From Spongilla lacustris (Eukaryota > Porifera > Demospongiae > Spongillida > Spongillidae), in NCBI GenBank assembly GCA_949361645.1, contig OX442432.1, forward strand, positions 1,719,428 to 1,783,427: DNA of 64,000 nt, written 5' to 3'. The translations under genes and the position numbers were made by a program. Numbering within the stretch: the first letter of the stretch is position 1; each line of letters starts with the position of its first letter. Positions 1 through 12,100 of this stretch are shown piece after piece. The notes under the pieces are model-generated. The model made no database searches and was not told the origin of the DNA. It worked only from the letters and a program-made list of their open reading frames with translations.

Positions 1-107
1 CCCCTCCTCCTCCCCCTCCTCCTCCCCCTCCTCCTCCCCCTCCTCCTCCTCCTCCTCCTTCTCCTCCTCCTCCTTCTTCTCCTCCTCCCCCTCCTCCTCC
101 TCCCCAG
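1..107. repeat. CTC-rich polypyrimidine microsatellite in an intron
   Basis: The sequence is almost pure C/T built on a CTC triplet with occasional CTT. It runs directly into the splice acceptor CCCCAG at 102-107, so it acts as the long polypyrimidine tract of the intron preceding the first visible WD40 exon. Confidence 0.85.
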
Positions 108-3100
108 GGGTCACAAGGGCACAGTGTGGTCCATGGTGGTGGTCAACAGTAGGCTGTACAGCAGCAGCAGCGATGGTTCCATCAAGGAGTGGGACATCGA
201 GGACCTCAGGAGAGGGTGTCTGAAGACAGTCAGTGCGCACAAGGAGTGTGTAAGCCACCATTGTATCTGCTGTGTCCTTTATCTCCTGCAGGCCTAGGTG
301 TGGGTGCATATAGCTTTGTTGTCATACATCACCAGTTATCGCTCATTTTGTTTATGGAGTGTAGGTAGTTGGCCAGCCATAGCAATGCCTGGGACTGGAG
401 TAGATCACATGACCTCTGCAGTTATGTACCATCCTAGCTAGCTTTCATTGATAATTTGTCCCGATGTACATGTACATGTACATGTACTTTAGTGCATTTG
501 CATATCCTGTTAGTTAGGTACAGTGTACTTATTCTTGTGTGTGTACCTTGTGCAGGCATGGCGTGTAGGACTAATCTTCACCATCTATGATGTACATGTA
601 CTTGAGTGCATTTACATACCCTGTTAGTTAGGTACTTATTCTTGTGTGTGTACCTTGTGCAGGCATGACTTGTAGGACTAATCTTCACCATATACTCATG
701 CCATCATACATGTGCACATACACATACATGTACGTGATATAACACATGCACACATACACACACACATGGGAACATGAACAGGCCATGTGTCTTGCTGCTG
801 GTAAGAAGATCCTGTTCAGTGCAGGTACGGACCACACCCTAAGGTCGTGGGACCTCAACACTTTGGAGGAAGTTGCAGTGGTAACGGTAAGAGATAGTAC
901 CATGGGGAGGGGGGGGGGGGGGGGGGGAGTCCTTCCACACCCTTCAACCTTCCCTTTCCTCCCCATTAATTATCTAGAGGGTCCATGAAGACATAGTCAG
1001 TGCCATGGTGTGCAGTAAGGAGTATGTCTTCACCTCATCCCTTGGATGCATCAAGGTGAGTGGGGGTGGGGCCATCCTGTGAATGGGGTGGGGCCATCTG
1101 TGAGTGGGGGTGGGGCCATCCTGTGGGTGGGGTGGGGCCATCTATGAGTGGGGGTGGGGCCATCCTGTGGGTGGGGTGGGGCCATCTATGAGTGGGGGTG
1201 GGTTGTTCTGTGTTCTATTGATGAGATGTATTATAGTGGGAGTGTGTGCAGTGAGGGTGTGTATACAGTAAGGGTGTGTACAGTGCAGTGAGGGTGTGTA
1301 CAATGAGGGTGTGTACAGTAAGGGTGTGTACAGTGAGGGTGTGTACAGTGAGGGTGTGTACAGTGAGGATGTGTACAGTGAGGATGTGTACAGTGAGGAT
1401 GTGTACAGTGAGGGTGTATATAGTGAGGGTGTGTACACTGAGGGTGTATACAGTAAGGGCATGTACAGTGAGTGTGTACAGTGAGTATTTACAGTGAGGG
1501 TGTATACAGTGAGTGTATGTAGTGAGATTGTATACAATGAGGGTGTATACATTGAGGGTGTGTGAGGGTGTGTACTGTAAGGGTGTGTACAGTGTGTGTG
1601 TACAGTGAGGGTGTGTACAGTAGAATTCTCCAGTGTGACAGTGGCTCTGTTTCACAGTAGGTTTACTCTATTTGGTTTTAAGATACCCGGATTTCATATT
1701 AAGTTTTACCTTGTTCTGTGTTGACCCTGCTCTGCCATGTTAGTGCTCACTAAGTCATGTGGTATCATATCATAGTCATGTGGTGTCATAGTCATGTGAT
1801 ATCATAATCATGTGATATCATAATCATGTGATATCATAGTCATGTGATATCATCATGTGATATAGTTATGCGATATCACAGTCATGTGGTATCAGAATAG
1901 TCTCTTGCAGGTTTGGGATGCTGTGACATTGAAGGTGGTGCACACCATTGATGGTCTCCCTCAGTCCTGGGTCCGCGCTCTGGTCTATGATAAAAGAACT
2001 GTATGAAAATACATTGTAGCTCATTTAGACCTCTCTTTCATTTCCTCCTCTTCTCTTCCCTTCCCTTCCCTCCCATAACCTGCACTGTTTTTGCTGCGTA
2101 TCACACCTCACCCTCCCACTTGCTCCCCACTCCTCATTCCCTCTCCCCTCCCACACAAACGTTCTTACCGTTCTCCAATATAGAACAGACTTTACAGTGG
2201 ATCGTCCAATAAGGTCAATGTGTGGAAGGGCAGTGAAGATTTCAGTCCCATCCACTCGTTCGAGACAGTTTATGGTGCAATTTATTCATTAGCAATCACC
2301 ATGAAATATATCATTATTGGTATGCTATTGTATGGTCTGGGCACCATTGCATGTATCTGTAATTTGGCAGTCCCCAGACCACCCCCATTCTCACATCCAG
2401 CATCCCTTATTGTGCATTAGAATGTCCTCTATCAGATATAGTGCCTTTGTGCCTTGGATATTACTAAAACTGAAAGTATGATTGCTGTGTTTGCACATTG
2501 GTGTTTACAACATTTCCATTTGTCTCCAAGGCACCCACAACCAGAACATTCAGATCTATGATGTCACCACGCTGAAGCACTTGTATTCACTGAATGGCCA
2601 CATAGGGATAGTCACAGTGCTGAGGGTAGTGGAGTCCCCTTCGGGATGCTTCATGTTCTCAGGGTCATCCGATGCAAGCGTGCAGGTCTGTTGTGCATGG
2701 TGGTCGTCTGGTATGTGTGTGTAGGTCTGATATGATGGTAATATGGTACACATGTACATGTGTGTAGGTCTGATATGATGGTCATCTGGTACATGTACAT
2801 GTGTGTAGGTCTGATATGATCATCTGGTACACATTTACATGTGTGTAGGTCTGATATGATGGTCATCTGGTACATGTCCATGTGTGTAGGTCTGATATGA
2901 TGGTCATCTGGTACATGTACATGTGTGTAGGTCTGATATGATGGTCATCTGGTACACATGTACATGTGTGTAGGTCTGATATGATGGTCATCTGGTACAC
3001 ATGTACATGTGTGTTGGTCTGATATGATGATCATCTGGTACACATGTACATGTGTGTAGGTCTGATATGATGGTCATGTAGTACATGTACATGTACATGT

Positions 3101-6100
3101 GTGTAGGTCTGATATGATGATCATCTGGTTACAAGGTTCTCATGTGCACACTGACACATTGAGGCCTCACATCCAGACCACTCAGTAACATGCTTGATTG
3201 GATACACTATTTGGTTGCAATCTTGTGCATGTACATTGTAGGGAGTACTACAATTGACCTAAAGTGGTTACCTGGGGGGAAAATGATGCAATTGCTTGCG
3301 AAAATGGCCATAAACTCATCAAATCACGCAGTCTTCAAAATGCTTTATCTCCTTGATCGTGTAATATACATGTACATTGTAGTAGAGTCGCATTTTGCGT
3401 ATTTACAAAGTGGTCCTGTGTCTATAGAAGTCCAAAAATGGTTTAATTTGCAATGCATTGTTCCGAAGATATTAAGAGGCAAGATTTCGCAGGGTTTTGT
3501 ACATGTACTTGAGCCTGCAAAATCTTGCCTCTTACTTGGATTAGAATATCTTCGGAACGATGCATCACAAATCAAACCATTTTCTGTAGACATAGGACCG
3601 CTTTGTAAATATGCAAAATGCGACTCTACTATATTGCACAATCAAGGAGATACAGTGTTTTGAAGACCGCATGATTTGATGAGTTAATAACCGTTTTTCA
3701 CACTCACTTGCGCGCGAATGCGTTTTTTTTTTCTGGGTAGCTAACTGAAAACAGTCATACAGAAGTTGTGCACACATGTATGTATATGTAAGTACACTAA
3801 CACAGAAGTGTAGTGCGAAGAAATTAACAATTCAAACCACAAAAATCTTTTTGCAACGTGAGCTGTGAATTTTACACATAAATATGTGAGCTGGTACTGT
3901 AATCAATGGCATTGTGATATAATTGATCTACCAGGTGTCCCACAATCAAGGAAATTAAAGTAGTTAAATAAATTTTAATGTTCTAGTAACGTGAGAAAAA
4001 ATGGTGTAACAAGTTGAAAATGAATTTATTTTGCAATTATAATCAGCTGATTATAATCCATAGTACCTCATTATGCAAACATTAATTTTTCCAACCTGTG
4101 TTTCAGTTTATTATTACACTTTTTTTTTTCACCTTGTTTTGGTCCCAGAATTAGCAAAATAATGGTTTAAAGCAATTCGTTTTCATAGGCCATTTCGAAC
4201 TTTGAGAGGTCCTAAACTTTTATCGCCACTGGAACCTGTTTTTGGTAAAAAAAATCTGCCTTTCCTACACTTCAAAGGGGCATTGCATGTGAATGATACT
4301 AATTAATGTGACATAGTTTGGTGTAGCTAGACCCTTGTATGGATGTGAGGGTCTACATCTTCACTGAACTACATGTGACTAGAGTGCAACTGGCAGTTGT
4401 GCATCGACTGGTGATGTGGAGATACATGTGTAAGGATCACATCTGGATGCTCTTCGGTTGTAGGCTGCTCCGTATCCTCCATAACTATAAGGTGCACCAA
4501 GGCATAACTTGCCAAAACCACTATTTCAAGTATTGCAGTTTTGGCAAGTTATGGCTTTGTGCACCTTAGCAGAGATAATACAGTAATACTAGCACTCGTG
4601 CTCTGTATAACTGCGACTGGTGTAAATATATAATAACCTAATTATGACGTCATGCAAACACATTTGCTCTTTCCACACATTTCACTTAAGAAAACAGCTA
4701 TTGCAACGAGTTGTTCGTGGACTTATATGGTACTGACTATTAATTGTTCCCTGAACTGATCAGTCTTACTGACCTAATATTCAAGACTAGCCCTTTCACA
4801 TTTAGCTCAACACCTACATGTATATACATGTATTCCAATCGTAACGGCTCCTCACAATGCAAAAAAACTGCAAATCATAATGCCAACAGACACACTGCCA
4901 GCAACCTGACCTCTGACAGGAAGGGCTCAGGTCTTTAGCATCTCAGCCTACACACCTTTGGTTGTGCGAAAATGCACCTAAACCCAGCCATGGCACCCTG
5001 CACAAGTCACATGCTGCAATCCTGCTGTATGGTGCAGCCAGGAGAGTGCATTCACTCTCCTAAATGGCTGTCTTTGGCTCACTGATTCACTTAAGTGTTA
5101 CAGGTAGTGTATCCTGGGCAGGAAGGCTTGGTACCCCTCTGCCCATGTTTCCATCTCTAAAAGACACCCAGGCACTTCTTGCCTGGTAGTGCTGTCTGCC
5201 TTTCCACTAGAATGAACCTCTGCAAGCCACAGCAGCTTGGGGTCCTCCAAGTTATAATACTAACAGCTCTGACTATCCCAGCCAAAAAATTGCATGACTC
5301 CTGTCAGAATTCTCCTTAACCACAACCATCCTGGGTCATGTGGTCTAACCTTGTTGACCTGACCATTTATAAAGTTGGCCATTATCCCTCTTACTTAAAA
5401 AAGGGCATACAAGACAATGAGCAGCCATCCTTGCCAACATGTGTACAGGTACTCCAGTGCCTCATTGGGAGTTACATGTACATGTAGCACCATTTGGCCT
5501 TTTTTGTGCCCAGATGCTATAATGTTTGCTTCATGTGTTGTGGCATCTGAGGTGTTGCCAGGAGAGGACCTTGTTGTCTTAGCCTTTAGATTTTGTCTTG
5601 TGATCTGGACTGATTTCCAAAGGGCATCAAAGAATTCCTCTGATTGCATTGATTGAAGCGTTTTCACCACCTTCACAAGATTTTGGCCATTGACAGAAAC
5701 AAAAGACTCTTGTAATGCACTTGCCAAATTATCTGTCATAGTAATCAATATTTGCCCCAAATGTACCCCAAATAAAAGTTCAAGTGATTCCATTTGTTTT
5801 GCTATGCCACCTATACCAGCATGGCTTTCACTTTCCCTGCTGACTTCTTTGGCCTGCAACCATGTTTCTTGGAGTGCTTGGAAATTTTCTGCAAAGATAT
5901 GAAGGCAGCAGCATGAACAGTCCATCAGATAGGATATAACAAGCGAATTCTTGGTGATTTCAATGCTTTTTTGATACCAAGTACATGTAACTGAGAATCC
6001 CCTCCACTGCTTAACAAAACACCTCAAAGCAAGGGTCATTTTTGGCTGGTTTGATTCGAACATCTGGAACAGCATCATCGTTATTTCTAGCACTGGATCG

Positions 6101-9100
6101 TTGTCTTCACATTCAAATGTCTGAAGCACAGGCCAATGATTCACTGGCAGCTGAACTACACTGTACGTGTAGATTAAACAAATTCCATATTCACCCTCAG
6201 CCTCCTCAGTGCTGACACACTTGTTTACAGGTAAAGAAATGAAATGGCTGTGTGGCTGTCTCCAGTTGTACTCGATTGCTTGGTGACGTACTTTAAGATT
6301 GGCATACATGTACTACTCAGCTGATAGGGAGAAAAGGATTACTTCTATTCCAATTGCCCTGCAAATCAATGATTCTAATTGCACGTTTGTATATGATCTA
6401 TATTAATATTATTATTTAGATAGGCTTAAGCATCCAAGTGGAGCTTTGCACAGCCTCTTCTTAGGACCAAATTCCTTGAGCTACATGTACATGTGTAATG
6501 TGATCCACAGTGTCCCCGACCATGATCTGTATTACCTTCATCAGAATACAGGACAGGGAGTATACCATAAAGGTTGGGCATTATATTCTGGAAGACTGGT
6601 TGCCCAAAACTCCAACTCCATGCGGATGAATGGAGGTTATTTTAACATACATGTATCACACCATGCATACTGAGAGTCAAGCATGTACATAGTTTTTCTA
6701 ACAATGCTAGCAATGCACCTGGCTTGGAAACTGGGGGAAGTTAGTGCATGTTCCATACTGATTAGCTTTTCTCCAAGCTAACTTCTTTTTTTTTGCCAAT
6801 CCTCCACACATATAGAATAACATCATAGCACACAAAGACATTGTGGGTTTACAAACCATGCGCGGGATTGTTCTGTAGAGTGAACACCCACTTCACCCCA
6901 TCCTTAACACACTGGCAAGGCACCCAGTCTCATGGGTTGAGCTGCTTGGTACATTGGAACAGAAACTTTTGCCGATGCTACTGGCCCTCTCCAAACTTAT
7001 GCTTTCTTGCCAACATCTTCATTCCACTCCGTGTTTTCCAATTTGTGTTCATTGTCTGGGTTATCAGCCTACTCGGCAACAACTACCCATCCTTACCAAC
7101 TTCTGTCTGTGGATCAGCTGCTCCTTATCTTCTTTATCACTATCTTTTCCAGGGGTGAAAGCAGAATGTTAATTTGGGGGGAAGGGGCAAAAACGAACCA
7201 GCAAGTGGCCAATCACTCATTAAATATTCATACATGTGTAGAAACAATAAGAAACATCCTTCATGGGTTCCTTGAGTGTTAATAAATCTGTTTGATATCC
7301 TTGTGCAATACAGTAGCTTTAAATCTGTTTTTTCATAGTGCTCTTCGATGGGCATTTTTCTGAAGAATAATTTGCTCTTTCCACTCCATGTATTAATACA
7401 TGTAGCATACTTGGGTGTGATTATGGCATCACGTGGGAGTGATGTACATGTACATGTAGGTGCTTTCCAAGTTAAGCACTTTCGAAGGTTTGGCACATGC
7501 GTTGTACATGTACATGTAGGTTGGGGTAAACAATCATACATTTCTGCTTACAATACGTTTTGTACCTACTGTGGAGTCGTCATGTGTCCACATTCCTTTA
7601 GGATGTTCTCAATCACAGACCAATCTTCACATCCTCTCTCCTTGAAGCATCTAGATAATCTGTATATTACATGTACATGTGTGGAACAAGTGGGGCCATT
7701 CTATTTCAGTAGAGTCGTCATGTTTCGACATTCCTTTAGGATGTCCTCAATCACTTTTTCCTTTAGGATGTCCTCACCTGCACCTGTTTATCTAACCTTT
7801 GGGCCCAGGTTTTCTGTGGCAGGGTGTTCTGTAAGATGAAGGTGAGAGATGGATAGTATCCAGCTTCTGCCAGTCATCCAGCCCAGAGCTCAGTATCTGA
7901 TGGTAGTCCCTGAGGTATTGATGGCTCTGAGTTTCAATCTCCAACTTTGGGTCTGCTCCCACCTTGCAGCCTAGATATTTATAGTGTTCCCCCCACTTGA
8001 GGGCAGGCAGTAGGTCACCTCCCAACCTTGGCCAGAATTCTTCTGCAAACTGGCGTCCTGACCTTGACAGTGTGAGTGTGGCACATTTCCTGATGTTAAA
8101 GGAGAAGCCAGCCCATCCTGCCGCTGCAAGTAACCAGTCCATCTTCTTCTGGGTGCCTTCTTCTTACAATACGTTTTGTACCTACTGTAGACAACGTTCC
8201 TTTAGGATGTCATCCTCTCTCCTTGAAGCATCTAGATAACGTGTGTGCTGAACAAGTGGGGCCATTCTATTTCAGTAGAGTCGTCATGTGTTGACATTTC
8301 CTTAGGATGTCCTCGATCACAGACCAATCGTCACATCCTCTCTCCTTAAAGAATCTAGATAATCTGTATATTACATGTGTGTGCACAACAAGTGGGGCCA
8401 TTCTATTTCAGTAGAGTCTTCAAGTATCCACATTCCTTTAGGATGTCCTCGATCCCTGACCAATCGTCACATCCTCTCGCCTTGAAACATCTAGATAACC
8501 TATATATTACATGTGTGTGCAGAACAAGTGAGGCCATTAGAGTCTTCAAGTATCCACATTCCTTTAGGATGTCCTCGATCCCCGACCAATCGTCACATCC
8601 TCTCTCCTTGAAGCATCTAGATAACGTGTGTGCAGAACAAGTGGCCGCTACATGATCATTGAACAGGTGTGACAGAAGTACACTTAATTCTCGTAGACTT
8701 AAATATTCTTTTGCTGATCTAGCAGGAACGTTGTTGCTCTATGTTTGTCCTGCCCATATTCTTAGGAACATCAAGGGAATCATGCTTGCACACATTCAGC
8801 CATTTTTGCCATGAACCGTACCAAAATCATTGTCATCATTGCTTGTACATGTAGCAACAACTGTATACTTTGCCGTTTTGTGACCGTCCATTACATCAAG
8901 TGTAGACTCCTGTAGCTTAGAACGTTTGCTTGTAACTACAGTACCCAAAATCATTTGAAAGCAGGTATCGTTTCATCAGTCCATAAGCTTCAACTTTTGC
9001 TGTTCCATCCCATTCATATTCAAGGATATCTATTGCATTTAGGTGGTTAATGTTAAATCGCCATCTATGCGTAGACACATATCATCTACGTGTAGACGAT

Positions 9101-12100
9101 TGTATATCGTATCAAAGGAATCAGGTTTTTGAGGCAATTATAAATGCAAGAGCAGCGCCAAAATGTATTTAATACAGAAGTGCTTGACGATTAATAACAA
9201 CAAGGATCAGACCAACAAGTGATTGACGGTAGTCACGATGGATTAAATTTGTGCATTGAATTGATCGATGTGGCCAGAAAAACAACTGGTGTTGCCTAAT
9301 GTTGTTGTAGTGGGGTTGCAAACTGTTACCAGTTTCCTCTTAGCCCGAGTACATTCCTCGCAGAAGTAGCTGGTTCGTCTAACGCGACAAACGGAACACA
9401 AGCGCTGTGCTGAAGCGGCACGATGATACGTCAATTTCTACTTCCGCTGCAGAATTTCGTGGTTTGGCAGCCTGTTTACTTGTGTATAGTGGATGCTCTC
9501 TCGTGTTTCCTTGAAGTATATGCTTGCAGACAGTTTTTCCCATTTTTGTACGTAATGTAAGGGCTGGTGCACTTTCGTTCGGGCGTGGTCGTAGATGCAT
9601 GGATGGTCCATTTATTCGCTCCGAGTCAATCTGGAGTAGCTGCATACACAACTCGCTAGTGAATTTCTCATGTGTCAGGTTGACTGTTACAGCTTTGTTT
9701 GGATGAAAATGAAGGAACGCTAAGTATGCATCTGTCTCACAAATTGCTATAAACGTTGCAAAGGCCCTATGCCACCACGTTAGTGTTCTCCACCGTCTCT
9801 CCAGCTCAAGGCCTCCCTGGCGCAGATGGTTGTGGATATCAATGGCATTTGCTGTGTTGAAATAATGTTCCACAATAGAAGGATGAAGAACCTCTATGAA
9901 GTAACGAACACAGGGGGAATCAGTGTTGTCCTCTGGTTGTGCTTTCCTGAAACGCCTCTTCAGAGCTTGGGTTTGTGCTGGTGTGGTGATACCACTTGTA
10001 GCTATGAATGTCTTGAGTTTCCTGTCTTTCCATCCAACAGCAATGTACATTGTACTTGTGCCCTCCAATGTTTGCTTGGAGTGTGGCATGTGCTCCCTTT
10101 CTTGGATAAGTAGTCCTCTAAATAACCTTTGGGAAATAGTTTATGAGCAATTTTTACAAGACCAACAAAGCCCAGGCCCCGGATGTCTACCTCCCCAATG
10201 CTATGCCAGTCAACTCCATCTTTGGTGCAAACAATAGTTGAGGCAGGTGAGGGTGTTTCTCTTGTCAGGGGCCTATGCAAACAAATATAATACCATATTA
10301 TACCACATATAATCATTTCAATCAAATATGGCAGATCTGACCACTTCCATTTGTGGAGCCTGGTTTTCAGCTCTCTTGTCTTCAGAAGTCCCTATACTTG
10401 CATCACTCTCTTCCTCACTTTGTTCTTCACTGTTCGCTTCAGTGTCATCATCATCAGGTGGTTCTGCGCTGCGTTGCTCTGCAAGAGGTGTGTCGTTCAG
10501 AAGCTGTCGTTATAGTAGCTGCTCACTGGAGCGACCTTGCGTGAAAGTTAGCGATAGAGTTGTCAGCGAAGCGAAGTGTCCATCTTCTGCTTCTTCCAAA
10601 CCCAATTTGCGCTACGACACCAACCTCACTAGTTCTCGGACCTCTCAAAACTTTCATTTTTACACCGATGTTAACATTCTTAGCCATTTGAAGCGACTAT
10701 TTCACGATTGATGGCGTAAACTTCAAAATGCTACGTACCCACGTGTTGTTCAATGTATTTAGATGGCTCAGTAAGGAAATGAATATTTTTTGCAGACTAT
10801 TAATACCCGAAACTTGCTTTGAAGTAGATCTAGCGTCTACGTGTAGATGATTTCAACTGATTTCATCTACGCGTAGATGGTCTGTTGATTTAACATTAAA
10901 ATGGGTAGTATGCTTTTCAACCCGTCTTGATTTTGTCTGTTGGTGCTTTATCATTATTAAAATCGTCAATTGCTTTTTCTAATTCTTTCAAACTGTCTAG
11001 CATGAGATGTTTTGCAGTGCCAAATTGAGGTCATGGCTGGAACAGTAGTGGTGCAATGCTTTTGGGAATTTTGTTATGATTAAAGCAACACAGCCGACAT
11101 ATTTTCCAGCCATACGTGTATTCCTTCACTATCCATTGTCTCGGAGAAAAAATAATATATATAATATATCAAGGCCTGCATCATCCATTATACTTTGATA
11201 GCAGTGTGTGGTAAAAATTCCAACAGCCTTTTCCACTGGAGTAGAATTTTCAAAGTAGCGAACAACTAGACTCAAATGCTCCCAATTGTTGCTAGCATTA
11301 TGATGCCTTGCTTTTAATTTCATCTGCAATTGTTCTCTGAATAAATGCCTTCATGCAAAGGAAGAGATCGTTTTGGGATGTTTTAGAAGTACATGTATAA
11401 ATCACATTCCTGCTGTAAGTTACTTTTAAGTGACTTTCAATACTTTGTCACCAGCATTGACTTGAAATTGAATGGGTGCTTTGAAATTTGCTGTTAATAA
11501 ATAAATAAATCATCAGTGTCATCCTCAAAGTCCAATACGTTACATACCACAAATTTCTACACATATTATTCAGGATTTCAATAATTCTCTATTTTGGCTA
11601 GTGGTACTCTCATCATTCATCATTATGTCAATCTTGTGTGTGAGCTTTTGTAGGCATATGGGAATTATAACTGTGTAATCACAACCCTCATGCATATGGC
11701 TCCACATCCAAGGCAATACAAGTTATCAAGACTCTGACTTAGAATAGGATATGAAGTCGAGTTTTCTAAACCATTCCAAAGAGCAGTACCTTTTCACGTA
11801 CCATATTTTGACATCTTCGGTGCATAAAATTTCAAACTTTTCTCTGGCTTGTGGTTTTAAAATAGCTTATTCTTAATTTCAACGCATATTGATTGTGCAC
11901 TGCCGCACTGACTTTGCAATGTCACTTTATCCCATGCCACCTCATGACACTACATGTACATAACCAATCACTATGTTTCCCGTTTAATTCAATTCCTTCA
12001 ACCGTGTATTGATTTTTATTGAGTTTGAATTGCACTTTGAGCAAATACATGTGCATTGTATATGTATATGTGTATAGATATCTGCACAATTTCTTCCTAC

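Noticed and set aside
1142..1655. Long open frames on both strands in the GAGGGTGTGTACAGT region
   Set aside because: They are caused by a 15-bp tandem unit without stops; low-complexity translation, no splice or domain support.
2651..2881. Minus-strand open frame with a repeated peptide
   Set aside because: Translation of the ~45-bp minisatellite.
3190..3663. 157-codon plus-strand frame and its minus-strand partner
   Set aside because: Both arise from the fold-back element, whose two arms encode similar peptides in opposite frames.
5395..6309. A 304-codon single-exon host gene
   Set aside because: Matches hAT/ZMYM1-like transposase motifs and lacks the ends of that protein; better read as a transposon relic.
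10328..10711. Plus-strand serine-rich frame
   Set aside because: Antisense of the acidic N-terminal part of the piggyBac transposase (Asp/Glu codons read as Ser-rich on the other strand).
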